Source of the DNA: Streptomyces sp. NBC_01454 | GTDB lineage: Bacteria > Actinomycetota > Actinomycetes > Streptomycetales > Streptomycetaceae | Direction of reading: 5' to 3' | NCBI RefSeq assembly: GCF_036227565.1 | Contig: NZ_CP109461.1 | Location: 496,001 to 560,000, forward strand | DNA: 64,000 bases | Shown here: positions 42,597 to 51,712 of the stretch, piece after piece | Position numbering within the stretch: position 1 is the stretch's first letter | How the letters are laid out: every line of letters starts with the position of its first letter | Translations under genes and position numbers: made by a program | Notes under the pieces: model-generated | The model's database searches: none | The model's input: only the letters and a program-made list of their open reading frames with translations | Told to the model about the DNA's origin: nothing

Positions 42597-42625
42597 AACC
42601 CCGTGGACATCACGTCCACGGGGTT
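42597..42625. terminator. Bidirectional terminator between convergent genes
   Basis: AACCCCGTGGAC pairs with GTCCACGGGGTT (12 bp, loop ATCAC), followed by CTGTCTTTTC. It lies between the lipoprotein gene (+) and a membrane-protein gene (-). Confidence 0.85.
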
Positions 42626-42643
42626 CTGTCTTTTCTCTGACGC

Positions 42644-43123
42644 TTACTCCTGAAGCTGCTGCGCCCGGTACTCCTCGATCGTCTCCGGTGGCCGGCCGTA
42701 CTTCGGCGCGTGGTGCTCGACGAAATCAAGCTCAGCCCACGCTGCCGGCTGCCGGATCCTCGACCGGGCCACCACGACGAACACCGTGGCACCGATGGCG
42801 ATGTTGAGCAGATACCACCCAACCAGCAACGTCGTCAGCACCACAGGCGGACCGGCCTCGATCGCCACGGTGGCCAGAACGACCAAGCCTGCGTTGTTGA
42901 CCAAGAGGCTGGCCACGTACCCCTCGAACGTGCCGGACAGGCGCGCCAGAGTGCGCGGCTCGTCGCGATGCCGCACAGCGCGCATCATCTCGCCGACGAA
43001 CACCACGGTGGCCACGGCCGCCGCAGTGCTCAATGCCAGGTCGCGGGTCCCGGTGCTCCACCATCGCGCCGAGCGCCACCAGCCGCGCGGGAACTCGCCG
43101 CGAAGCCTGTATCCGAGCCTCAT
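42644..43123 (-). CDS. Small membrane protein of conjugation region
   Basis: From the ATG at 43123 (GGAGAAGGGGAAG upstream) the protein has 159 residues. It has three hydrophobic stretches (DLALSTAAAVATVVFVGEMM; GYVASLLVNNAGLVVLATVAI; TTLLVGWYLLNIAIGATVFVVVA) and a soluble C-terminus rich in charged residues (HHAPKYGRPPETIEEYRAQQLQE). No family recognised. It follows the conjugation genes but is separated from them by a strong hairpin. Confidence 0.65.
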   Translation of the reverse strand: MRLGYRLRGEFPRGWWRSARWWSTGTRDLALSTAAAVATVVFVGEMMRAVRHRDEPRTLARLSGTFEGYVASLLVNNAGLVVLATVAIEAGPPVVLTTLLVGWYLLNIAIGATVFVVVARSRIRQPAAWAELDFVEHHAPKYGRPPETIEEYRAQQLQE

Positions 43124-43157
43124 GCTCTTCCCCTTCTCCTCCTGCCGCGCAAAAGAC

Positions 43158-43206
43158 GACGCACCCGGTGAGGACGATCGCAATGGTCGTACTCACCGGG
43201 TGCGTC
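43158..43206. terminator. Hairpin at the end of the conjugation operon
   Basis: GACGCACCCGGTGAG pairs perfectly with CTCACCGGGTGCGTC (15 bp), with a partly paired 19-base loop. It lies just after the stop of the TrbL-like gene on the minus strand. Confidence 0.8.
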
Positions 43207-43226
43207 AGCCCTCCACGCTCGCCCGG

Positions 43227-46200
43227 TCAGTCCTGCGGCTTCTCGCGCCGGCCCCGGCGAAGACCGCCGGCCGGCCGCTGCTGCGGCTCCGGAGTCTCCA
43301 CGCTCTGAGGAGCCGGGTCGGCCACTCGGCGCGGACGGGGACGAGGGCGCGGAACCGGAGCCTGCTGCGGCGAAGGAGCCGGTGCAGGAGCCGACGTCCG
43401 CGGAGCCTGAGCCCGCGGGGCGGGCGTCTGGCGCGGCGTCGGCGTCGACTCCTGGATCGAACCCGGCTGACGCGCTGCCTGCGTCCGAGCCGGAGTCTGC
43501 GCACCAGGCGTAGCCGGAGTCTGACCCGAAACCGGAGCGGCCACGGGACGAGGAGCCGACGTTCCGGCTCCCAGCTGCCTCGGAGTCGGGGTGCCCTGAG
43601 CGGAGCGTGTCGGACGCGTGCTCGGCGCGGCCGGCTGCCCGGAAGCAGGGACAGGCGCAAGACCAGGAGTAGCTCCGCCGCTGAAGCGCTGCGGTGCAGC
43701 CTGCTGGTTGCTGCCCTGCTGGCTCTGCGCACCCTGGGCACCCGTGCCGAATTGCGTCGGGCCCGTCTGACCGGCGACGGCCTTACGGTCTCCGCTGGTC
43801 GGAACAGAACCAGCGCTGTCAGCGCTGCTCTGCCCCTGAGCGCCACCGCGAGAGTTCGGCGGCTCCGTGGACGAGGCCAGAACCTCGCTGGGGATGACTT
43901 TGTTGCCGTCTGAGGCGTACCCGAGGTTCGACAGGCCGCCCTGGTTGCTCAGATTCTGTGCCGTCTGCTTGTCCGAGTGCGAACTGCCCGCTCCGCCACT
44001 GGTCAGCTGCAGAAAACCGCCCTTGTTGCCGGGACCCTCGCCCTCCAGAGCAGACGCGACCAGAGCGCCAGCAGGACCGCTGCCGCCTGGCAGAGCCTTG
44101 GCGTCGTCACCGCCACCAGGACCACCGTCCAGCTCCGGGCTGTTCGGGCCACCCTCGCCGCTGCCCTCCAGGGCCAGCGCCTGCTTGCCCGCGGTCAGAG
44201 CCGTGGCGTCGCCGTTCGTGCCGCCGGCGTTCGTCGACGCCGTCTTGCCCGCGGGCTTGCCTGTGCTCGGGGACGCCGGGCCGCTGGTCTTGCTGTTGAA
44301 CCCTTTGGCGAGTTTGTTGCCCATGGCCATACCCGCGCCGGCCCCTGCACCTGCGGCCAGAGCAGGCATCAGTCCACCCTTGTCCGGCTTCGGCGCGGTG
44401 TTGGTTTCCAGGAACTTGTCCACGAGCTTGGTGACCACCTCGTCCATCGCCTGCAGCACCGTCTTGCGGACCCGCAGCAGAGCGAAGGTGGTGCCCATGA
44501 TCAGCAGCGACGAGACGAGCGTCAGGATCACCACGATGATCCCCCCGAGCGCAGGGCTGCCCCACAGGCCACCCGGGCTCATGAAGCTCGACAGGGGTCC
44601 AGCCATGATGTCCGGGACCGAGATCAGGAACTCCCCGACGAACTGGTAGATGAACAGCGTGACGAGGACCTCCAGGATCAGCGCCATGGAGTAGACGATT
44701 ACCTTGGCGATCGCGGCCATCGCGCCCAGCGTCGCGAACGGCACGGCTGCCACGAGGCCGAAGGTCCTCTTGATCGCGCCGGCCAGCATGCCGATGGCGT
44801 ACCAGAAGCCGAGCAGGACGATGGAACCCAGGACTGTGGCTGCGTTGGACCAGTACATGAACTTCGCCGGCCCCGTGCCCACCTGGCTGACGGCCATGTG
44901 GTTCTCGCGGGTGAAGCCGGACGTGGCGTTGTTCGAGCTGTACATGTTCAGCGAGCTGGGGCTGAACCCGGTGTTGAGGTAGTTGTACGCCGCTAGGGGA
45001 GACAGGTTGCACGAGGAGGGCGTCTTGCCCACCGTGAAGCCGCAGTTGCTCTTCGTCCCGGTCGTTGTGAAGACCGTCGAGTCCTTGCCGGGACGAGAGG
45101 AGGTCAGGCCCGTGCCGTCGGTCGAGATCACCGGGTGATCAACCGGCTTCGGCCCCTCCTCCTCACCGAACTGCTCCACGTCGCCGTAGCTGTCCTTGTC
45201 GACGAACCAGCTCTTCTTGACATCCGCGCTCTCGTCCAGCTGCGTGATCGAGCTCTTGATCCCCGACTCGAAGTCGGAGGCTGCGATCTCGTTGCTGCCG
45301 ATGTACTTGCCGATGATCCCGAAGGTCGAGAACACCGCCTTGACGTCATCCGACGCACCGGTGCCGACGGAGACCGTGCCGTCCTTCCAGGCCGACTCGG
45401 CGTCGTTGGCCTTCGTGCCGATGCCGATGCCGTTGAACGTCGCTCCGTGGGACTGCTTGTTGATCGCCAGCGCGCTCGTGCGCACCGACATCACCGCGTC
45501 AGAGCTCGCCTGGTCGCCGTTCCAGGAGACAGTGGCCTGGTCCGGGATCCCGAGGCGGTCGTTCATCATCCACGCCTCGAAGTCGACATAGGTGCTCAGC
45601 ACGACGCGCGTTGGACCGGCGTGCTGGCCGAGAACCGAGTTGTCGAACTTGTCAAGCACGCTGGTGTACATCGATCCGATGAGCGGCAGGCCGACGCCGA
45701 TGAAGACGACGCGCACGATGAGCTTCTTGATCGCCGAGCCGCGGTCCATCTTCTTGAACATGACCAGGCCGATGAGCAGGAAGCCGATGAAGATCGGCAC
45801 CAGCGCCTGCCACGAGATGTCGACGAGCAGGCCGTACCAGCCGCTGATCCAGTGCTGGAGGCCCGAGAGCGCGCCGCCTCCGGTGTCACCTCCCGTCATC
45901 CCGTCGGCGAAGGTCGGATTGACCGCCCTGACCGCCTGGTAGAACCACATGAAGGGGTTGATGAGCTTCAGGAACTGGAGGATGACGTAGAACAGCGTGC
46001 CGACCGCCAGCGCCAGGGCGTAGAGGACCCAGATGATAGAGCCTCCGATCACGCTGACGATCTGGCCGCCGATGCCCGAGGACATCGTGTCCAGGCCGAG
46101 GTCAGCGTTCGCCGCCCCGAAGTGCGCGTAGTCGAGCATGCCCGAGTACTTCGCGTGGCCCTTGTCGTCCTTCGCTGCCAGGGTCTCGTACGTGACGGTC

Positions 46201-46592
46201 TGCGAGGACCCCGAGACCTCAGCGAAAAACCAGCCCACGATATTGCCCAGACTGAACTCCGAGTCGGCGTAGCCAAGCATGGAACCACCCGAAGAAGGAC
46301 GGCTCGTGACCGGCTTCCAGTTCTCATGCATGCCCTCGTCGTTCGACGGCGAGTTCTCCTCGCTGAAGTACGAGCTCGCATTCGAAGCCAGCTGGTAGAG
46401 GCTGTAGTTGTCGCGCTCCTTCTTGTCGTCCGCGGACGCCGGCGAAGAACTCGCCATCATGAGGACCGGCACGAACAGCGCGGCCAGGAGCACGAGGGCG
46501 AGCCGGCGCGCGAGCCTGCCCTGGCGGGCTCCGCCACCGCCGTGGCCGACCCAGGCACGCAGCCCCGCCACCGCCGTGATCGTCCCGATCAT
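43227..46592 (-). CDS. TrbL/VirB6-like conjugative transfer membrane protein
   Basis: From the ATG at 46592 (GGGGAGAG upstream) the protein has about 1121 residues; an ATG at 46640 overlapping the upstream stop would add 16. Order: N-terminal signal-like helix (RRLALVLLAALFVPVLMMASSSPASA), several membrane helices (IIWVLYALALAVGTLFYVIL; FIGFLLIGLVMFKK), a long soluble domain, a second membrane block (VLGSIVLLGFWYAIGMLAGAIK; YSMALILEVLVTLFIYQFVGEF), then a cytoplasmic-type tail of about 350 residues rich in Gly, Ala, Pro and Gln. The layout fits the inner-membrane channel protein of a type IV secretion system. Confidence 0.72.
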   Translation of the reverse strand: MIGTITAVAGLRAWVGHGGGGARQGRLARRLALVLLAALFVPVLMMASSSPASADDKKERDNYSLYQLASNASSYFSEENSPSNDEGMHENWKPVTSRPSSGGSMLGYADSEFSLGNIVGWFFAEVSGSSQTVTYETLAAKDDKGHAKYSGMLDYAHFGAANADLGLDTMSSGIGGQIVSVIGGSIIWVLYALALAVGTLFYVILQFLKLINPFMWFYQAVRAVNPTFADGMTGGDTGGGALSGLQHWISGWYGLLVDISWQALVPIFIGFLLIGLVMFKKMDRGSAIKKLIVRVVFIGVGLPLIGSMYTSVLDKFDNSVLGQHAGPTRVVLSTYVDFEAWMMNDRLGIPDQATVSWNGDQASSDAVMSVRTSALAINKQSHGATFNGIGIGTKANDAESAWKDGTVSVGTGASDDVKAVFSTFGIIGKYIGSNEIAASDFESGIKSSITQLDESADVKKSWFVDKDSYGDVEQFGEEEGPKPVDHPVISTDGTGLTSSRPGKDSTVFTTTGTKSNCGFTVGKTPSSCNLSPLAAYNYLNTGFSPSSLNMYSSNNATSGFTRENHMAVSQVGTGPAKFMYWSNAATVLGSIVLLGFWYAIGMLAGAIKRTFGLVAAVPFATLGAMAAIAKVIVYSMALILEVLVTLFIYQFVGEFLISVPDIMAGPLSSFMSPGGLWGSPALGGIIVVILTLVSSLLIMGTTFALLRVRKTVLQAMDEVVTKLVDKFLETNTAPKPDKGGLMPALAAGAGAGAGMAMGNKLAKGFNSKTSGPASPSTGKPAGKTASTNAGGTNGDATALTAGKQALALEGSGEGGPNSPELDGGPGGGDDAKALPGGSGPAGALVASALEGEGPGNKGGFLQLTSGGAGSSHSDKQTAQNLSNQGGLSNLGYASDGNKVIPSEVLASSTEPPNSRGGAQGQSSADSAGSVPTSGDRKAVAGQTGPTQFGTGAQGAQSQQGSNQQAAPQRFSGGATPGLAPVPASGQPAAPSTRPTRSAQGTPTPRQLGAGTSAPRPVAAPVSGQTPATPGAQTPARTQAARQPGSIQESTPTPRQTPAPRAQAPRTSAPAPAPSPQQAPVPRPRPRPRRVADPAPQSVETPEPQQRPAGGLRRGRREKPQD

Positions 46593-46636
46593 GGTCTCTC
46601 CCCTACTCCTCGCCTTCGTATCAGTGCTGACCTCGC

Positions 46637-48940
46637 TCATGCCTTGACCAGCTTCTTCGGCTTGGGCTTCCTCGCTGGCCGCCTTGCGCCGTCTTCGGGC
46701 TGCTGCAGGTTCTTCTCGCCGTCGCGGTGCTTGCCCCCGTCGCTCTGGCCCGCGTCAGCCTCGCCGTCGCCGCCCTCGCTGTGCTTCCGGATGCTGGTGA
46801 GGTTCGCGCCCGGCGCTGGCTTGTCGTGCATGATCGCGTCGATCCGCGCCGCCTCTTCGGCCCTGGCCACCTCCAGGCGGACCTGCCTGCGCTGGGCCTC
46901 GCGGTAGGGGTTGATCCCCAGTGCCAGGTCCAGGTGGAAGACCACGTTGGAGACGCCCCGGCGCAGGTACGTGAGGTTCTCGCCCTTGGTCGTGATGAGC
47001 TGGGCGAGATCCGGCGGAATCCGCTGGTGCAGCTGCTTCTGGTACTCCGCCACCGTGCCGTCGCGCATCGGGCCGAAGAGCGTGTAGTCCGCGGCGTCGA
47101 ACTTGTTGAAGTCGCTGTCGGCCAGCATCTTGTCGACGTCGTTGTAGCTGTAGACCACCCGGCCGCCGCGCTCGTGCATATGGTCGAACTGGTCCTTGAC
47201 GTACTTCTTCACCCGGTCGTCGATGTGCTCGGTGCCGTGGATGATCACCGTGTCGTCGAGCCCCAGCTTGCCAACGGCGAAGCCGACGATGTTCACCAGC
47301 TGCGCCATCGCCACACCCTTGCCGCGGCGCATGAGCCGCGAGAAGTCGTAGACCACGCGCCGCGAATCCCGGACCCCGTCCACGGCCGAGGCCGTGTGGT
47401 TGTTGAACAGGTCGCCGTTGGTGCTCAGCATCGCGTTGGCGATGCCCCTGAGCACGTTGTAGGCGCGCAGCTGGTCCGGGTCGGTCTTGCTGGAGTTCAG
47501 CAGCGCCTTGTGCGCGGTTGCCAAGTAGGAGACGAACATCTGAAGACGCGGCACCTGGGTGTGCGGGATGTTCACCACGCGCAGGCGATGACGCTGATTC
47601 TTGGCGTTATGCCGCCACATGCCCTGCTCGATGTAGAAGTCGGTCGCGGTGTCTTCGAGGGCGCTGCGGATGATCGAGCCGATCGCTCCGTCGCTGGTCT
47701 CGTAGAGCTGCGCGAACATCAGCTTGAGCTTCTCCATCTGGGCGGAGAAGACCGTCAGCTCGTCCTCCTCCTCGCCGAACATCTCGAACATGTTCACGTC
47801 GCCCTGATTCAGGTCCACGCGCGAGGTGAGCCGCTCGAACTTCGGGCCGAGCTTGTCGAGGTTCGCTCCGTCGAGGATGAGGTGGACGACCTGGCCGTTG
47901 TTCAGCAGCGCCGCCTGCGAGATCTTCGAGCACCACATGTTGGCCACCCGCTGGCGGTCGAGGTACTCGCTGAGCGTGGCGTCGGCGACGATCGCGTGGT
48001 GGTCGTAGGCGTTGACGTCCATGAGCACGGCGCTGTTGTTGACGTCGCCGACCATGTAGCCGACGTACTCGCCGCCCTTGTCGTTGAGGCCATTGGTCAC
48101 CAGCGAGTACGAGCCGGCCAGCTCGGTCGAGGTGAAGTGGAAGCCCTTGCCCTTCTTCTTCTCGTTGTTCTTCCACAGGCCCGAGAGCTCCTGACGCTGC
48201 TCGCCTGCGTAGGGCGCAGCCTTCAGCGTGCCGAATCGGTCGATGTACAGACGCGTGACCCGGTCGATCGTGTCGTCCAGGGTCGCCAGATCGGGGGCTT
48301 TGAGGAAGAGCCGGTTGTGCACCGAGAGGTAGCTCGCACCGTCCTGGATCTCGCCGATCGTGACCCCGAGGTCACCGGAGATCTTCGCGGCCTTGCGCTT
48401 GGAGGAGGTCGTGCCCGTCTCCTCCTGCTCGTTCGCATCCAGCCGGTCCAGCTTCTCCGACTGCTTGGTGTACGAGTCGATCCACTTCTCATCCATCCGC
48501 TTGACCTGCTCAAGCACGACGGCGGTGACCCGCTCGTCCAGGCCGTCCGGGATCCGGTCGATACCCCAGAAGGCGGCGAAGTTGTCGTGCGCGGCGTCGT
48601 CGTGGAAGTACGCCAGGATGCAAGCGACCGAGCCGTCGACCTCGAAGTAGTCGGAGCGGAAGAGGTACTTCTCCTTCGGCTTCAGCGCGAGCAGGTGAGG
48701 GTAGGCGTCGAACGTGCCCTGGAGGTGCTTCACCTCCCGGCGGCGCTGCCACCAGTTCTTCTTCGCCTCGGCGGCCTCATCTGCTGCGCCGTCAGCTGCC
48801 GCAGTGTCCTGCACGCCCTCAGCCTGAGCAGCACCGTCCGCGCGCGGATCACCGACCACAAGCTCCGCGGTCTCATTCGTCTCGTCAGGCTTCTTTCCCG
48901 GAATGCCGAGCTGTGCCCGGACTTTCGTCATCAGCGCCAT
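46637..48940 (-). CDS. VirB4/TraC-like conjugation protein without visible P-loop
   Basis: The 767-residue protein has the position and overall features of a VirB4-type ATPase of actinobacterial conjugation systems. It has an N-terminal half with FHDDAAHDNFAAFWGIDRIPDGLDERV and a central DVNNSAVLMDVNAYDHHAIVADA where the ATPase core should begin. A Walker B-like VVHLILDGAN is followed by a C-terminal helical part and a basic tail. A Walker A motif (GxxxxGK[ST]) is not present at the expected place, so ATP hydrolysis is doubtful. It overlaps the TrbL-like gene by ATGA. Confidence 0.62.
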   Translation of the reverse strand: MALMTKVRAQLGIPGKKPDETNETAELVVGDPRADGAAQAEGVQDTAAADGAADEAAEAKKNWWQRRREVKHLQGTFDAYPHLLALKPKEKYLFRSDYFEVDGSVACILAYFHDDAAHDNFAAFWGIDRIPDGLDERVTAVVLEQVKRMDEKWIDSYTKQSEKLDRLDANEQEETGTTSSKRKAAKISGDLGVTIGEIQDGASYLSVHNRLFLKAPDLATLDDTIDRVTRLYIDRFGTLKAAPYAGEQRQELSGLWKNNEKKKGKGFHFTSTELAGSYSLVTNGLNDKGGEYVGYMVGDVNNSAVLMDVNAYDHHAIVADATLSEYLDRQRVANMWCSKISQAALLNNGQVVHLILDGANLDKLGPKFERLTSRVDLNQGDVNMFEMFGEEEDELTVFSAQMEKLKLMFAQLYETSDGAIGSIIRSALEDTATDFYIEQGMWRHNAKNQRHRLRVVNIPHTQVPRLQMFVSYLATAHKALLNSSKTDPDQLRAYNVLRGIANAMLSTNGDLFNNHTASAVDGVRDSRRVVYDFSRLMRRGKGVAMAQLVNIVGFAVGKLGLDDTVIIHGTEHIDDRVKKYVKDQFDHMHERGGRVVYSYNDVDKMLADSDFNKFDAADYTLFGPMRDGTVAEYQKQLHQRIPPDLAQLITTKGENLTYLRRGVSNVVFHLDLALGINPYREAQRRQVRLEVARAEEAARIDAIMHDKPAPGANLTSIRKHSEGGDGEADAGQSDGGKHRDGEKNLQQPEDGARRPARKPKPKKLVKA

Positions 48941-48986
48941 GGTGTCCTTCGTTCGTTCCTCGTCGTGGTGGTCGGCCTGGCGCTGG

Positions 48987-49886
48987 TCAGTTCAGCGACG
49001 CCTTGAGATTGAGCAGTTCGTCGTCGATGCCCTGGTAGAAGACCCGGAGCATCGGCAGGGCCTCCTCGCGGTCGAGTATCGTGGCTTCCTTGATCATCAG
49101 AGTCGAGCCGCCGACCTCGGCCTGGAGGACTTGGTGCCCCTTGCGCAGTGCGTCGGCGTTCTTGCCCTTGAGCAGCAGGTACTGGTGGATCGAGGTGAAC
49201 TTCCCGCCCACGTGCTGCGTGAGAATGTCGTATTGCTCGTTCTGCAGCTCGATCAGATCGGGATCGCGGACCTGCAGGGCCTGGTTGCGCCGTTCCAGGT
49301 TCGCCACCTGGTGGTAGACCCGCTGCGGTTCCTTCGTCGTGATGAAGCTGTGCTCGCAGGCCGTCTCGACCTTGCGCCAGAAGGAGTCGACCCGATCGAG
49401 GATCCCGCCCCGGTCCTCGTCGAAGAGCAGATAGCTCGCCGATCCGACTACCAGGTAGACCTGGCCTTCACCGCCGTCGGAGAAGCGGATCAGCCCGTCC
49501 TCGTCGATCCCGTCGATGCCGACGATCGAGTAGAAGTCCGTGGGGTTCGAGCTGCGGCGCGTAAAGACGTGACGGGCCTTCGGCGGCAGGTAAACCAGGA
49601 AAGCCGGCACGCGCATGATGCGCAGCTCCTTCGTCTTCACCAGCCCGCCGAAGTAGGCGATCGCCGCCAGTCCCCAAAGAACGAAGAACGTGATGGCGAC
49701 TGGGCCCGAGCTCGCGACGAACGTCGACGTGCTGAACCACAGCACGGCGAGGATGCCGCCGCCGAAGAAGAGCAGTTGCTTGATCGGGGAGGGCCTGGCC
49801 GCCAAGCCTCCCTTGCTCAGCGTGATCTCGTGGTCGAGGAAGCTCCTGCTCAGCGAACTCGGCACCTTGTAGGACAGTTTCGCCAT
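48987..49886 (-). CDS. PrgI/SCO6880-like conjugation membrane protein
   Basis: From the ATG at 49886 the protein has 299 residues. A basic N-terminus leads to two adjacent membrane helices (IKQLLFFGGGILAVLWFSTSTFV; GPVAITFFVLWGLAAIAYFGGLV) and a soluble C-terminal domain (DEDGLIRFSDGGEGQVYLVVGSASYLLFDEDRGGILDRVDSFW). This matches the PrgI/VirB3-like N-terminal part often paired with a VirB4 protein in Gram-positive type IV systems. It is the first gene of the minus-strand block. Confidence 0.65.
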   Translation of the reverse strand: MAKLSYKVPSSLSRSFLDHEITLSKGGLAARPSPIKQLLFFGGGILAVLWFSTSTFVASSGPVAITFFVLWGLAAIAYFGGLVKTKELRIMRVPAFLVYLPPKARHVFTRRSSNPTDFYSIVGIDGIDEDGLIRFSDGGEGQVYLVVGSASYLLFDEDRGGILDRVDSFWRKVETACEHSFITTKEPQRVYHQVANLERRNQALQVRDPDLIELQNEQYDILTQHVGGKFTSIHQYLLLKGKNADALRKGHQVLQAEVGGSTLMIKEATILDREEALPMLRVFYQGIDDELLNLKASLN

Positions 49887-50019
49887 GAATCTCTCATCTC
49901 CCCCTGCGACCTCAATGGCCATTGCTCGTTCTATCAAAAAGCCCTCATACGTGAGGTGTGTAGATAGCATCCTATCTCGGATAGGTCATTTAAATCGAGA
50001 ATGAAAGGGGCTTAAATGG

Positions 50020-50065
50020 CGACACTCGATGACTCGGACTGGCGAGTCTGAGTCATCGAGTGTCG
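50020..50065. terminator. Large near-perfect hairpin
   Basis: CGACACTCGATGACTC pairs perfectly with GAGTCATCGAGTGTCG (16 bp), and the inner bases (GGACT/AGTCT around GGCG) extend the stem to about 21 bp. It lies in the leader of the conjugation operon and could be a terminator, an attenuator or a binding site. Confidence 0.65.
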
Positions 50066-50093
50066 TCTGAGCGGCTGACAGATCAGTCGCGCA

Positions 50094-50355
50094 GTGAAAG
50101 CAGAGGCGCTCAGCCCATCGCTACCGCCTCGAAGCGCGGAACGTCGTCGCCCAGGTCGAGCACCGCCGGCGCATCAGCCGAGCCATCCCGGTCGAGGATC
50201 TCCTGACGGGACCGGCACTCCATCGAGCACGGACCGCTCCGAGCGCCGAAAGGGAGAAGCAGCTGGAGACCAAGAAGCTGCCGCCCTGCCGCCGCGCGTC
50301 TCCGCTGCAGCAGCTGCTTGAGGTCGACCATGTGATCGCGAAGGTGGAGGGATGA
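50094..50355 (+). pseudogene. C-terminal fragment of an unknown gene, possibly a recombinase
   Basis: The frame reads HRYRLEARNVVAQVEHRRRI, SRAIPVEDLLTGPALHRART, then EREKQLETKKLPPCRRASPL and LEVDHVIAKVEG, with no start codon at its open 5' end. Its stop overlaps the ATG of the helper-like gene that follows, as recombinase and helper genes do at 23.9 kb. A recombinase C-terminus is therefore a guess from context only. Confidence 0.35.
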
Positions 50356-50778
50356 GCACGTCACCGGCGCCCGAGAAGGCCCTGCGCGAGGCGATGGCCC
50401 GCCTGATCGCGGGCAAGCAGCAGACCACCGACGGCAAGCTGACCAAGGAAAACCTCGACCGTGAGGCCGGGATCAGCCGGGCCACCATGAACCGGGCCGC
50501 CGAGATCATGGCCGAGTGGGACGCCTACGTCGAGACATACCGGCCGCCGCACCCGGGGCGAGAGCCAGCGGGACGCCGAGATCGCCGAACTGACCCGCAA
50601 GCTCAAGGTGAAGACGGCCGAGTGCATCGAGCTGAACCGCCGCCTGGACGCCGCCGCCACGGTGATCGCCGCCCTCCACCACGATAACCAGGCCCTGCAC
50701 GAGCGCTTGGACGCCCGCGAGGGAGGCAACGTGCGGTCCCTGTCCGCATGGCGCGGGGAAATCCACGACCCGCCGTAA
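50352..50778 (+). pseudogene. Recombinase helper-like (DUF6262/TnpC-like) gene, frameshifted
   Basis: The first part (KALREAMARLIAGKQQTTDGKLTKENLDREAGISRATMNRAAEIMAEWDAYVETYRPP) resembles the N-terminal domain of the helper at 23405-23902. Around 50555, at a CCCGGGGC run, the frame must shift to continue as GESQRDAEIAELTRKLKVKT then NRRLDAAATVIAALHHDNQALHERLDA, a coiled coil ending at TAA 50776-50778. One short G-run indel explains it. Confidence 0.65.
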
Positions 50779-50898
50779 CCCGGTTGTTTCCGCGGCTCCG
50801 GGTGACCACCAGGGTGAGGAGCCGCGGGAAACCACCATTCATCCGACCCGACATGACGCGCGGGGTGAACTCGGCCCAGATGGCCGGGATGGGTTTGG

Positions 50899-51312
50899 TC
50901 AGTGCGGGGTGGGGTGGTTGTGCAGGGCGGTGTACGGGAAGACCCCGAGGCTGCGGCAGTCCTCGCACAGGGACTGCATCCGCATCCCGGTGCCGTCGCC
51001 GCGGAAGCGGATGCGGCCCGAAGCTCCGCAGGCTTCGCAGGTGTGCTCGGAGGCGCTCTCGGCGGCATCGGTCAAGGCGGCGGCCCGGTCGGCGAACTCG
51101 CCGTCGAACTCGCCGACCTCGAAGCGGTCGGCGACGGCGACCCGCAGGCCGCCGAGCTGTGTGCTGAACTCCTCGATCCGGTAGCCGGGGTCAAGGGCGG
51201 ACAGATCGCGGTGGAGTCTTTCGAGCAGTTCGGTCCAGCCGGGCCCGACGGTGGGGGCCCAGGTGGGGATCTGCCGGTCTGGGGCTTCGGTGAGCCGGGC
51301 ATCGTCCGTCAT
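50899..51312 (-). CDS. Zinc-ribbon-like small protein
   Basis: From the ATG at 51312 the protein has about 137 residues. It has an acidic, helical N-terminal half (GWTELLERLHRDLSALDPGYRIEEFSTQLGGLRVAVADRFE) and a C-terminal four-cysteine motif, HTCEACGASG...SLCEDCRSLG, typical of a zinc ribbon. An ATG at 51321 is an alternative. Such proteins recur in actinobacterial accessory DNA without known function. Confidence 0.65.
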   Translation of the reverse strand: MTDDARLTEAPDRQIPTWAPTVGPGWTELLERLHRDLSALDPGYRIEEFSTQLGGLRVAVADRFEVGEFDGEFADRAAALTDAAESASEHTCEACGASGRIRFRGDGTGMRMQSLCEDCRSLGVFPYTALHNHPTPH

Positions 51313-51502
51313 GAGCACCATCTTCGCGCCCGGGTCTGACAACGGGCCGGGGATGCTGGCGGTGCCTCACGGTTCCGGACCGCACGCACGCCGTCGGGAT
51401 TGTGCGGCCCGGTACCGGGGCATAGTTGGGATCTGATGGCTGGTCCGGGCGTCTAAGGCTCGCTCGGACCAGCCGGATACCGGTAGTTGGTGACCGGATC
51501 AG

Positions 51503-51712
51503 TGTAGGTTCCCCCGCTTCGAGGCCAATTGGCCTCTAGTGACCTGCGGTCTTACCCGCGGTCGCTGTACGGAGCCGGGAGGCCTTCCCGGAGTTCGAGA
51601 CCCTTTCCTACACCCGGGAGGCTGGGGCGGTCCTGTGACCTGCACAGATTCACCGTTGGCCTCCGAGTGGCCCCTAAGGGCGGGAAGTGGCCCCCGTTTC
51701 GGGGAACCTACA
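51503..51712. repeat. 210-bp segment bounded by 12-bp inverted repeats
   Basis: TGTAGGTTCCCC at 51503-51514 is matched by its inverse GGGGAACCTACA at 51701-51712. The inside has no gene and includes GAGGCCAATTGGCCTC (51521-51536) and several GGCC runs. It looks like a small non-autonomous element that has inserted at the 3' end of the DUF397 gene. Confidence 0.5.

Noticed and set aside
46727..49006. Very long open frame (759 codons) opposite the VirB4-like gene
   Set aside because: It is an antisense frame of a high-GC gene: no ribosome site, composition rich in Val/Leu/Arg/His from complementary codons, no domain.
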